Below are positions 45,183 to 56,345 of a stretch of DNA of 64,000 bases, in pieces; position 1 is the first letter of the stretch, and every line of letters begins with the position of its first letter. Origin of the DNA: Pandoraea cepalis (GTDB lineage Bacteria; Pseudomonadota; Gammaproteobacteria; Burkholderiales; Burkholderiaceae); NCBI RefSeq assembly GCF_902459665.1, contig NZ_CABPSL010000009.1, forward strand, positions 1 to 64,000, written 5' to 3'. The notes beneath the pieces were generated by a model. It searched no databases and was not told the DNA's origin. It saw only the letters and a list, made by a program, of their open reading frames with translations. The translations under genes were made by a program, and so were the position numbers.

Positions 45183-46124
45183 GTGGATCGCTTCAAACAA
45201 ATCGAAACGTTCGTCGCCGTGGCCGCCAAGGGGAGTCTGTCGGCGGCCGCAGCGCTCGAAGGCGTGGCGCCGGCCGTGATCGGGCGGCGCATCGACGCGC
45301 TCGAGTCCCGCTTGGGCGTGAAGCTGCTCGTGCGCACGACGCGGCGGGTCACGCTCACGTTCGAGGGATCGGCGTTTCTCGAGGACTGCCAACGCATTCT
45401 CAACGAGATGCACAACGCCGAGGCCGCCGTATCGGCGGGCGGGGTCAAGGCCAGCGGCCATCTGCGGCTCTCGGCACCGGCCGGGTTCGGGCGACGGCAC
45501 GTCGCCCCGCTGCTGCCGGTGTTCATCGAATCGCATCCAGACGTCACGGTCACGCTCGACCTCTCCGACCGTCTCGTCGATCTGGTCAACGAAGGCTTCG
45601 ATTGCGCGATCCGGCTGGGCGAGTTGCCCGATTCGAGCCTCGTATCGCTGCGGCTGGGCGAGAACCGGCGCGTGTGCGTGGCGTCGCCGGGGTATCTCGC
45701 ACGACACGGACGGCCCGAATCGCTCGACGCCCTCGCCCGTCACAATTGCCTCGCCTTCGGATCTACCGCCAACCAGCAGCGCGGCTGGACCTTCTCGCAG
45801 GACGGCAAGGTCGTCACCATCCGTGTCAACGGCACGATGGAATGCACCGACGGTGCGGTACTGCACGACTGGTGCCTGGACGGCTACGGCCTCGCATGGC
45901 GCTCGTGGTGGGAGGTGGGCGACGACATCCGGGCGGGCCGGCTCATGAGCGTGCTCGACGACTTTGCCGCGCCGCCCATCGGCATTCATGCCGTGTTCCC
46001 GCAACGCCGTCACCTGCCGCTGCGCGTACGCCTGTTCATCGACCATCTCAAGCACCACTACAGCAGTTCGGTCTACTGGCGAGATGACGCGGCGCCCATC
46101 GCGCCGCACGGCGCGGCCGTCTGA
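45183..46124 (+). CDS. LysR-family transcriptional regulator
   Basis: This is a LysR-type regulator of 313 residues. The helix-turn-helix is at the N-terminus (GSLSAAAALEGVAPAVIGRRIDALE, about 17-40, then GVKLLVRTTRRVTLT), followed by the two-lobed effector domain (about 90-300). The start is GTG with no visible Shine-Dalgarno, and the likely -10 leaves almost no leader. Its target and ligand cannot be read. Its place between aceB and aceA suggests, but does not prove, a link to acetate or glyoxylate control. It is divergent from the HAD gene. Confidence 0.9.
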   Translation: MDRFKQIETFVAVAAKGSLSAAAALEGVAPAVIGRRIDALESRLGVKLLVRTTRRVTLTFEGSAFLEDCQRILNEMHNAEAAVSAGGVKASGHLRLSAPAGFGRRHVAPLLPVFIESHPDVTVTLDLSDRLVDLVNEGFDCAIRLGELPDSSLVSLRLGENRRVCVASPGYLARHGRPESLDALARHNCLAFGSTANQQRGWTFSQDGKVVTIRVNGTMECTDGAVLHDWCLDGYGLAWRSWWEVGDDIRAGRLMSVLDDFAAPPIGIHAVFPQRRHLPLRVRLFIDHLKHHYSSSVYWRDDAAPIAPHGAAV

Positions 46125-46407
46125 GCGGCGGCGCGTCGCGGTGCGAGGGGGCGTGAGGGGGCGTGAGGGGGCGTGAGGGGACCTGAGGGATCACCGCCCT
46201 ATCGGGACTATCGGGTTTGCCCCCGTTGTTGCGTCGCGCCAAAGCCATAGAATCGAAACGAAGGGTCCGCTGGCGATGCGCAGGCTTGAGGGCGAGACAT
46301 GGCCCTGACTGGCACCGGATGTCTCGGGACAGCGGACGGGGGCAAGACCGTGATACCTGCGCGAGCCTGTGAACGCGTGTTCAGCAACGCCAACTGCGGG
46401 AGGTCAT
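46125..46407. other. gap between the LysR gene and usp with G-rich repeats
   Basis: This 283-bp gap has no gene. It starts with a G-rich 10-bp tandem repeat and then a direct repeat CTATCGGG at 46199-46216. A GGGAGG Shine-Dalgarno lies at its end, ahead of usp. No clear -10/-35 pair is visible. Confidence 0.55.
46145..46190 (+). repeat. 10-bp tandem repeat with phased G tracts (G-quadruplex motif)
   Basis: Three perfect copies of GAGGGGGCGT start at 46145, 46155 and 46165, with a decayed fourth (GAGGGGACCT) and part of a fifth. This gives G5 tracts separated by 5-base CGTGA loops and closed by a G4 tract, i.e. a textbook intramolecular G-quadruplex motif on the plus strand, 20 bases past the LysR stop. 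Confidence 0.85.
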
Positions 46408-46845
46408 ATGCTGTTTACCCACATCCTCATTCCGACCGACGGCTCGGAGCTTTCCGAAAAGGCGGTCACGGGCGGACTCGAACTGGCGCGCGCGCTCGGC
46501 GCGAAGGTGACGGGCTATTGCTGCCTCGCGGAGTATCCGTATTCGCCCTTCAGCGAGTATGTACTGGAAGCGCCGGCCACTTTCAGCGAGCGCATTGCCG
46601 AAGAGGCATGCGCACACCTCGACAAGCTGGCCGAAGCCGCCGCGGCGGCGGGCGTGCCGTTCGAGCGCGACAGCTCCACCTTCCCGGCGCCTTATCTCGG
46701 CATCATCGACGCGGCGCAACGTCACGGATGCGATGTCATCCTGATGGCCTCCCACGGACGGCGCGGGCTGACCAGCCTGCTGCTTGGCAGCGAGACGCAA
46801 CGTGTTCTCGTGCACTCCAAGATTCCGGTGCTCGTCTACCGCTGA
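46408..46845 (+). CDS. universal stress protein, UspA family
   Basis: This is a small cytosolic protein of 145 residues. It begins MLFTHILIPTDGSELSEKAV and has the ATP-binding pattern MASHGRRGLTSLLLGSETQRVL near the end, so it is the nucleotide-binding type. A good GGGAGG sits 5-10 bases ahead of the ATG at 46408, which fixes the start; the frame is open further upstream. Its role in stress survival is only known in general. It sits between the LysR gene and aceA and is convergent with aceA. Confidence 0.92.
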   Translation: MLFTHILIPTDGSELSEKAVTGGLELARALGAKVTGYCCLAEYPYSPFSEYVLEAPATFSERIAEEACAHLDKLAEAAAAAGVPFERDSSTFPAPYLGIIDAAQRHGCDVILMASHGRRGLTSLLLGSETQRVLVHSKIPVLVYR

Positions 46846-46873
46846 TCCATTCGCGGCAACTCGATCGCACATG

Positions 46874-46909
46874 AAAAAAGGCCCGTGAGCGGGATACGCT
46901 CACGAGCCT
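46874..46909 (-). terminator. intrinsic terminator of aceA
   Basis: On the minus strand GGC-CGTGAGCG/CGCTCACG-GCC (46884-46891 with 46897-46904) is followed by TTTTTTCATG. It lies about 170 bases past the aceA stop and just behind usp, which it may also terminate. Confidence 0.75.
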
Positions 46910-47079
46910 CCTCTCGTTCAGGCGTGCATGGCACCCTCACCGCGACGGGACCGCAGTCAGGGCCGCCCCGGCCGGATAGGCCAGACGCGCGGTCATAGCG
47001 CGATGTCGCACCGCCGGCTGACGATGTGCCCCCACGCGCATCGTCGCTGGCGGGCGCACCGCGCCCTCCCTCAGCCCGG

Positions 47080-48402
<1,323 letters not shown>

Positions 48403-48548
48403 GATGATCTCTCCTGGTTTCTCGATACAAATAAAGCGGTGACGCCTGACTGCCTGTGCGGCTTGAAACCGGCATGTCTTGTATAAGAGTTTAGGGATTT
48501 TTCACGCAACGCAACAGAACGAACGACGGCATGGAGTAAAATTTTTTA

Positions 48549-48614
48549 ATTATAAAAATCAATAGCATATGAACGTTATTTCTTGATACGAAATGATATT
48601 TTCCGTTCTGAAAT
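48549..48614 (-). promoter_or_regulatory. aceA promoter with two TTTC-n-GAAA palindromes
   Basis: A perfect TATAAT on the minus strand (48554-48549) lacks a good -35, suggesting an activated promoter. Upstream lie two inverted repeats: ATTTC-N7-GAAAT at 48578-48594 and a related TTTTC-N6-GAAAT at 48599-48614 (plus-strand reading). Their centres are about 20.5 bp apart, two helical turns, so both would face the same side of the DNA. The first overlaps the -35 region. Confidence 0.55.
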
Positions 48615-48673
48615 GGCATCGTTGTGCCGAGCAGCGCAAATTTTTACGCACCGCAAGATCGTTCCACATCATG

Positions 48674-48704
48674 AAAAAAGCCGGTGACGGCGAGTCCCGG
48701 CTTT
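48674..48704 (-). terminator. intrinsic terminator of the second DMT transporter
   Basis: On the minus strand AAAGCCGG, a 12-base loop and CCGGCTTT are followed by TTTCATG. It lies 32 bases past the transporter's stop codon. Confidence 0.7.
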
Positions 48705-48735
48705 GCAACCTCGCGAACAGGCGCGGGCGCGGTGG

Positions 48736-49656
48736 TTAAGATGCGGCCCGACGGGCTGCCGTCGCCGCCCTGGGCGGCTTGCATACGAACCACACAGCGA
48801 GCGCGATGAAACAGCCGCCGACAACGTGCGCCATCGTGACCGCTTCATTCAGGAACAAGGCGCCCCACAGCACACCGAACGGCGGAATGAGAAACGTCAC
48901 GGTCAGCGAGCGCAACGGGCCCAGATCCGCGATCAGGCGGAAGAACATCATGTAGGCCACCGCGCTGCAAAGGAAGCCGAGTGCGGCCATTGCGGCCCAG
49001 ACGCCGCCAGTCGCCGGGCCGGGAATGCCGGACGTTGCCGACACGTAGCCGAAGAACGGCAGCAGCACGACGGCCGCCCCCAGTTGGCTGCCGAAGGCGA
49101 CCAGCTTCGCATCGAGGCCGCCCCGGTCGGAAATCCAGCGTTTGGTCAGATAGCCCGCCAGGCCATAGCAGGACGTGGCGACGAGACACGCCAACGCCCC
49201 CATGACCACCGGCCCCGACATCGTGACCGGTCCGGCCCGCGTCAATACGGCCACACCGACAAGCCCGAGCAACACGCCCAACCCCTTGGCTCCCGTCAGG
49301 CGCTCACGGAAGAACAACGTGCCGATGATGACGCCCATCAACGGCGTAGTTGCGTTGAGAATCGCCGAGTAACCGGCCGGGAGCACGCGCGCGGCGAGGC
49401 AGTACATCGCGAACGGAATGCCGGAATTGATGACGCCGAGCAGCATCGACGCCCCGAGCCGCCCCTTGAACTCCCAGCGCACGCGCATGACCAGCAGGAT
49501 GACCGCCAGACCGGTGGCGCCCAGGGTCACGCGAAGGAACGCCGTGGGCAGCGGCCCGAGCACAGGGACGATGATGCGCATGAAAAGAAAGCTCGCGCCC
49601 CAGATGGCGGAGAGCGTCAGCAAACGGGCAATGTCGGACGAACGCATAGTCGGCAT
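48736..49656 (-). CDS. DMT-superfamily (EamA) transporter
   Basis: This inner-membrane transporter has about 306 residues and ten hydrophobic segments in two EamA repeats (RLLTLSAIWGASFLFMRIIV and, second, VMGALACLVATSCYGLAGYLTKR). It is a different subfamily from the one at 20.9 kb. The substrate is unknown. The ATG at 49656 and another at 49647 are equally possible; neither has a clear Shine-Dalgarno, and the open frame further upstream encodes non-conserved residues. It is divergent from the queF-like gene. Confidence 0.85.
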   Translation of the reverse strand: MPTMRSSDIARLLTLSAIWGASFLFMRIIVPVLGPLPTAFLRVTLGATGLAVILLVMRVRWEFKGRLGASMLLGVINSGIPFAMYCLAARVLPAGYSAILNATTPLMGVIIGTLFFRERLTGAKGLGVLLGLVGVAVLTRAGPVTMSGPVVMGALACLVATSCYGLAGYLTKRWISDRGGLDAKLVAFGSQLGAAVVLLPFFGYVSATSGIPGPATGGVWAAMAALGFLCSAVAYMMFFRLIADLGPLRSLTVTFLIPPFGVLWGALFLNEAVTMAHVVGGCFIALAVWFVCKPPRAATAARRAAS

Positions 49657-49887
49657 GACGGCACGGTTGGCCGCCGGGAAGAATGGGAACGCGTGAATCG
49701 TCCCACATCGACGCCAGGCCTGCTGGTCAAAATCGGACATGGCGGCAACGGCACAGTGGCGTTCATCGTCAACCCATATCGCCCGCCACGGTGGGTCACG
49801 CACGGTCCATTTTCGGAATCGGCGCATTGAGCAAGCAAGTGGTCGCGCGCTATGGTGACTGACCGATCGATCGGAGATTTCATACTC

Positions 49888-50754
49888 ATGACGTATCACG
49901 ATTCACGCGCCGACGCTCCTCACGAGGTCCGCCCGCCGTCCGACGGGCGACCTCTCACTCACCAGACCGTCATTCATCCGATTCGCCGCACCCGCCCTCC
50001 CACCCAGACGACCTCACTGCACGCATCGCCCGCCGTGGTGCCACGCGGTTACGATCTATGGAATCACTATGAGGTCGCTTGGCTCGACATGCATGAGCGC
50101 CCCCAGATCGCCGTGGCGGAAATCGTGATTCCATGCGATTCCCCGTACACGCTGGAGATGTCGGACGCGCAACGCTATTTCCTGACGTTGCGCGAGCAAT
50201 GCTTCGAATCTCCCGACGCGCTGGAAGCGCACGTGGCGGGCGAATTATCGCGCTGCCTGCAAGCGTATGTCCTGGTGCGCACGACACCGGTCAGGCAAGC
50301 CGTTCGCACCACGGCCGCCTGCGGGCCGGGCGCGGAGAGTCTCGACCTCGCGCCGGTCAGCGTAGTGCGCGGTGGCGTGTCGGCCCATGTCCTGTGCCTC
50401 GCCAGCGACGCCGATGGGGCGCTGGCCTCGCCGATTCGCGAATGCCTGGTCTCCGACCTGTTGAGCGTGCGATGCCCGCTCACCGGCGGCGTCGACTACG
50501 GAACCGTCTGGTTCGACTACACCGGCGCGCCGATCTGTCGCCGCGCACTGCTCGCGTACGTCCTGTCGTTTCGCGATAGCGCGATGCTGATCGAGCACTG
50601 CGTAGATACGCTCTTCAGTGACGTGCTCACGCGATGCGCGCCAACGCGACTGGCAGTCGGCGCACGCTTCACGCGGCGTTACGGACTCGATATCAATCCC
50701 GTGCGCTCCACACATGCCATCGCCCTCACCAATCTGCGCACCATTCGCCAATGA
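49888..50754 (+). CDS. divergent QueF-like (NADPH-dependent preQ0 reductase family) protein
   Basis: This is a bimodular tunnel-fold protein of 288 residues, clearly homologous to long-form QueF, which reduces preQ0 (7-cyano-7-deazaguanine) to preQ1 for queuosine. Shared stretches are YDLWNHYEVAWL in the N-terminal half and ARFTRRYGLDINPVRS at the C-terminus. The nucleophilic cysteine (Cys196 in VRCPLTGG) and Asp203 remain. However, the NADPH-binding motif, recalled as ESKSFKLY in E. coli, is EMSDAQRY here (about 90-97), losing both lysines. The conserved His-Glu pair, recalled as HEQC, reads IEHC (234-238), so the histidine is replaced by isoleucine. It may be a paralogue with another activity or a decaying gene. 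The ATG at 49888 has GGAG 11 bases upstream. Divergence is judged from memory of the family, not from an alignment. Confidence 0.75.
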   Translation: MTYHDSRADAPHEVRPPSDGRPLTHQTVIHPIRRTRPPTQTTSLHASPAVVPRGYDLWNHYEVAWLDMHERPQIAVAEIVIPCDSPYTLEMSDAQRYFLTLREQCFESPDALEAHVAGELSRCLQAYVLVRTTPVRQAVRTTAACGPGAESLDLAPVSVVRGGVSAHVLCLASDADGALASPIRECLVSDLLSVRCPLTGGVDYGTVWFDYTGAPICRRALLAYVLSFRDSAMLIEHCVDTLFSDVLTRCAPTRLAVGARFTRRYGLDINPVRSTHAIALTNLRTIRQ

Positions 50755-50821
50755 CCTCGACGATCTCCCCTGCCCCCCTGCCCCGCTGCCCTCAGCGCTC
50801 GCCGCACGCCAGGCCACGCGC

Positions 50822-51205
50822 ATGACGCCCGCCGTCATCGTGCTTGCGATCGCCTTCGTGAGCTTCCTGCTGATCTCGAACGCATTGGGCGCTCGCGTAT
50901 GCGAGGTCGCGCTGCCCTGGTCGGTCGGCGACGAGCCGTTACGGCTGACATTCTCGGCCGCCCTCATCAGCTTCCCGTTTGCTTACCTCTTTGCGTCGGT
51001 GCTCACGGAGGTCTACGGCTATCGCATCAGCCGCATCGTGATCTGGAGCGGACTCGCGGCCAATCTGGTGATGATCGGGTTTCTCTGGCTGATGACCCGG
51101 CTGCCCACCGAAGCAGCCTGGGCGGCAGAAACCGGCTTCACGGACGAGGTACAGCGTCACTGGTACGAGGCCATTGCGCATATGTTCCTGGCATCGGTGT
51201 CGTGA
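50822..51205 (+). pseudogene. truncated queuosine-precursor transporter (VUT/YhhQ-like)
   Basis: This encodes 127 residues of a membrane protein resembling the N-terminal half of the queuosine-precursor transporter family: two or three hydrophobic segments with ISFPFAYLFASVLTEVYGYRISRIVIWSG, the family's most conserved stretch. Family members have about 220 residues. The frame stops at 51205 right after FLASVS, and the later segments are not found in any frame of the next 130 bases. It lies 67 bases past the queF-like gene, so this probably was a two-gene salvage unit that has lost the transporter. A short but working protein cannot be excluded. Confidence 0.7.
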
Positions 51206-51334
51206 CGTCGGCACCTCGCTCAATCCGTTCCGATTTCGAGCAGCGATGCCGCGGCAATCCGTGGAGATTCGATAACGCATGTCGCTCGCGCGCTGTCACA
51301 GCCGTGCCGCAGCGACACCACGGCTACACCAGGA

Positions 51335-51829
51335 TTACGCCGCGTTGGCGTCGCGCGCGCGACGATACTTGACCCAGTCTCCATCGGCAATCTGCGGCAA
51401 TGCGTGGACCGCCGATTCGCTCACCGGATAGACGATGCAAGCGTAGGTTGCGCCGTCACAGGCGACCTCGCGCATGTCTCGAACGAACAACCCCGCCTCG
51501 CCCGGATACACGGCTTCGATCTCGTCGAGCACGGGGACCAGTGCCGTTGCGATGCGATAGACGTCGCCAGTGACGCGGCCTGCGCTATGGCCGTCGCACG
51601 CCGTGGCGTCGAGCACCATGCCCGGATAGTCCCCGAAATCGTACAGCCGCCCGCCGAGTGATGTGGTGCCGACATAGACCGGCGCCTCGATGCCGTGCCG
51701 CTCGGCGGCATACGACACGTCGTTGATTTCGCCGGCACGCAGCGTGCCATAGACAAAAACGTAGACCCCCTCGTCCTGCGAGTCATGGGCATCGTGGGCG
51801 TCGACCCGGTCACGCGTTGCAGTATTCAT
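51335..51829 (-). CDS. gamma-glutamylcyclotransferase-like protein
   Basis: This is a 164-residue protein of the GGCT/AIG2-like fold, whose members cleave gamma-glutamyl amines or peptides to release 5-oxoproline. VFVYGTLRAGEIND (about 24-37) is the substrate-binding YGTLR motif. The candidate catalytic glutamate lies in VLDEIEAVYPGEAGLF (about 100-115). Which gamma-glutamyl compound it handles is unknown. The ATG at 51829 gives a normal N-terminus; an ATG three codons earlier is possible. The frame is open further upstream but not conserved. It is convergent with the truncated transporter. Confidence 0.85.
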   Translation of the reverse strand: MNTATRDRVDAHDAHDSQDEGVYVFVYGTLRAGEINDVSYAAERHGIEAPVYVGTTSLGGRLYDFGDYPGMVLDATACDGHSAGRVTGDVYRIATALVPVLDEIEAVYPGEAGLFVRDMREVACDGATYACIVYPVSESAVHALPQIADGDWVKYRRARDANAA

Positions 51830-51973
51830 CACCAGCATCCAAATCGGAAAAAGTGGGGAAGCAGGCAACGCGTCGGCCCTGAACTGCGCATGCCGTGCCC
51901 AACACGTCCTCTGTCCGAGCCAATCGTCGTCCTGATGACCGACGGCGGACACGATCGCGCGTACCCCTGAAGT

Positions 51974-52007
51974 AAAAATCCCCGCGCACCTTGCAATACG
52001 CGGGGAC
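51974..52007 (-). terminator. intrinsic terminator of clpB
   Basis: On the minus strand GTCCCCGCG, a 12-base loop and CGCGGGGAT are followed by TTTTTAC. It lies about 45 bases past the clpB stop. Confidence 0.75.
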
Positions 52008-52049
52008 GGATCATGCGGTCCAAGCGAGTTGCAGGAACCGCGGTCGCGC

Positions 52050-54686
<2,637 letters not shown>

Positions 54687-54719
54687 CTAGGGCTCCGGTA
54701 AGAAATCTCTCTGGATCGG

Positions 54720-54748
54720 ATGTGCGGACAAGCCCCTGCGGTTTCAAG
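54720..54748 (-). promoter_or_regulatory. probable sigma-32 heat-shock promoter of clpB
   Basis: On the minus strand CTTGAAA (54748-54742), a 14-base spacer and CCGCACAT (54727-54720) resemble the sigma-32 consensus CTTGAAA-N13/14-CCCCATNT. The -35 is exact and the -10 matches in most positions. The start would lie near 54712, about 25 bases ahead of the gene. Confidence 0.6.
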
Positions 54749-54970
54749 GGGCATGGCAGCGCGACGATTGACATTGTCGTGCGAGGTCGGAACGGGTCAG
54801 CACCCGCGCCAACATCGGGCGAGATGGCGCCATACGGGGAGCGTGAAACGACCGCAGGACACGTCCGGCATTGAAGCTCATAATAGCGATTTTCAGCCTC
54901 CCGCACCACGCGTCGCGCTGACGGTAGAACGTCGAAAAGTGCCGGCGCGCCCGCCCGGGTGCCACTCGAA

Positions 54971-55456
54971 ATGTCAGCACAAACCTCCCGCCAGCCGCCG
55001 GATCCGTGGCCCGCAACGCGCCTCGCCGAGATCGACGAAGACGCCGTGCGACTGCTCGTGAACACCTTCTACGGGCGCATCCGCGACGACGAGATGCTCG
55101 GCCCGGTGTTCCGGCAGGCGCTCGAAGGCCGCTGGGATATGCATCTGGAAAAAATGGTGGCTTTCTGGTCCAGCATCGTGCTCGGCGCCAAACGCTACCG
55201 CGGCAATGTGACGCAGGCGCATCAGCCGTTCGGCCACCTGAGCGGCGAGCATTTCAGCCGCTGGCTCGCCCTCTTCTTCGATACGCTGGACAGGCTCTTC
55301 GAACCGCAGGCCGCCTTCGCCTTCGCGGAACCGGCCATCCGGATCGCGGAAAGCCTTCAGTTGAATCTGTTCGGATGGGAATACACGCTGCCCCCGGCGC
55401 AACGGGCGCTACTCGACAGCGTGAAGCAGGCGAGGCCTGCACGGCCCCAAGAATGA
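54971..55456 (+). CDS. group III truncated hemoglobin
   Basis: This is a heme-binding globin of 161 residues of the truncated group III type, with a role in oxygen or nitric-oxide chemistry that is not settled. It has the short helix pattern of the group (LLVNTFYGRIRDDEMLGPVF, KMVAFWSSIVLGAKRYRG). The proximal histidine is expected in GEHFSRWLALFFDTL, about 98-112. The start at ATG 54971 follows a GTG four codons earlier, which is also possible. It is divergent from clpB and convergent with moaE. Confidence 0.88.
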   Translation: MSAQTSRQPPDPWPATRLAEIDEDAVRLLVNTFYGRIRDDEMLGPVFRQALEGRWDMHLEKMVAFWSSIVLGAKRYRGNVTQAHQPFGHLSGEHFSRWLALFFDTLDRLFEPQAAFAFAEPAIRIAESLQLNLFGWEYTLPPAQRALLDSVKQARPARPQE

Positions 55457-55460
55457 CACG

Positions 55461-55490
55461 ATCGGCGATGATGGGAAATCTTCGCCGATG
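55461..55490. terminator. hairpin between the hemoglobin gene and moaE
   Basis: ATCGGCGA (55461-55468) and TCGCCGAT (55482-55489) pair perfectly around a 13-base loop in a 57-base gap between convergent genes. The T content behind it is modest on both strands. Confidence 0.5.
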
Positions 55491-55513
55491 TTATTTGATA
55501 ATCAAAGAAGAAA

Positions 55514-55996
55514 TCAGCGGTTACCAGTCGACTCGGGCGCCCCTTCGGTCGCCCAGCGCTCGCGTGCTGCCGTGTCCGTCTCGCGCGCATCGACCCAGCG
55601 CTCGCCCTGCGGCGTCGCTTCCTTCTTCCAGAAGGGCGCCTCGGTCTTCAGATAGTCCATGATGAACTCGCAGGCAGCAAACGCATCCCCCCGATGGGCG
55701 GACGTGACAGCCACGAGCACAATCTGATCGCCGGGGCCCAGTTCGCCGTAGCGGTGAATCACCAGCGCGTCGAACAAGCGCCAACGCGCACACGCCTGCT
55801 CGACGATCGCCGCGAGCGCCTTCTCCGTCATGCCCGGATAGTGCTCGAGCGTCATGCGCGAAACGTCGTTGCCGTCGTTCAAATCGCGCACCGTGCCCAC
55901 GAAGCTCGCCACGGCCCCCACGCGCAGATCGCCTGCGCGCAGCCGTCGAATCTCCTCCGACAGGTCGAAATCCTCGGTCTGTACACGAATCGGCAT
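55514..55996 (-). CDS. moaE: molybdopterin synthase catalytic subunit
   Basis: MoaE is the large subunit of molybdopterin synthase; with MoaD it adds two sulfurs to cyclic pyranopterin. The protein has 160 residues. Key stretches are MTEKALAAIVEQA, IHRYGELGPGDQIVLVAVTSAHR, and MDYLKTEAPFWKKE, whose lysines take part in catalysis. It follows moaD by 52 bases in the moeA-moaD-moaE run. Confidence 0.95.
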   Translation of the reverse strand: MPIRVQTEDFDLSEEIRRLRAGDLRVGAVASFVGTVRDLNDGNDVSRMTLEHYPGMTEKALAAIVEQACARWRLFDALVIHRYGELGPGDQIVLVAVTSAHRGDAFAACEFIMDYLKTEAPFWKKEATPQGERWVDARETDTAARERWATEGAPESTGNR

Positions 55997-56048
55997 GCTG
56001 GCGGTATCTCCTGTCCCGTGAATCGCTACGCTGGCGACGACATGCGGC

Positions 56049-56306
56049 TCAACCGCCCGTCACGGGCGGGAAGAACGCGACTTCACAACCGTCGGTCAGC
56101 CGCGTGGCCGCCGGCACCATCGTATGGTCGAGCGCCATGCGCAGCGCGCGCTGTGCGCCGAGCGTCTCGGCCCACACCGGTCCACGGCCGCACAGCCACT
56201 GACGCACGTCGCCCACCGTGGCAATCCCGGCGGGAACATCCACACGCTCCTCAGCGACATTGAGCGCCTCGCGGACGCTGGCGAAAAAGCGAAGTTCGAT
56301 CTGCAT
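56049..56306 (-). CDS. moaD: molybdopterin synthase sulfur-carrier subunit
   Basis: MoaD is the ubiquitin-like sulfur carrier of molybdopterin synthase. The protein has 85 residues and ends in VTGG, the diglycine that is adenylated and thiocarboxylated. MQIELRFFASVREAL is the typical N-terminus; the ATG at 56306 gives the standard length and an earlier in-frame start adds seven residues. It lies 39 bases after moeA. Confidence 0.93.
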   Translation of the reverse strand: MQIELRFFASVREALNVAEERVDVPAGIATVGDVRQWLCGRGPVWAETLGAQRALRMALDHTMVPAATRLTDGCEVAFFPPVTGG

Positions 56307-56345
56307 AGTCTGGCTGGCGCGCCGCATCGGCGACGCACCTGTCTC

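Larger units (their letters stand above)
48403..48735. other. aceA upstream region
   Basis: This 333-bp gap carries the aceA promoter and, at its right end, the terminator of the next gene. A block of about 125 bases (48530-48655) is strikingly AT-rich. No gene is seen. Confidence 0.65.

Noticed and set aside
50899-51372. Continuation of the truncated transporter in another frame
   Set aside because: The other frames after 51205 encode polar residues with no membrane segments or family motifs.
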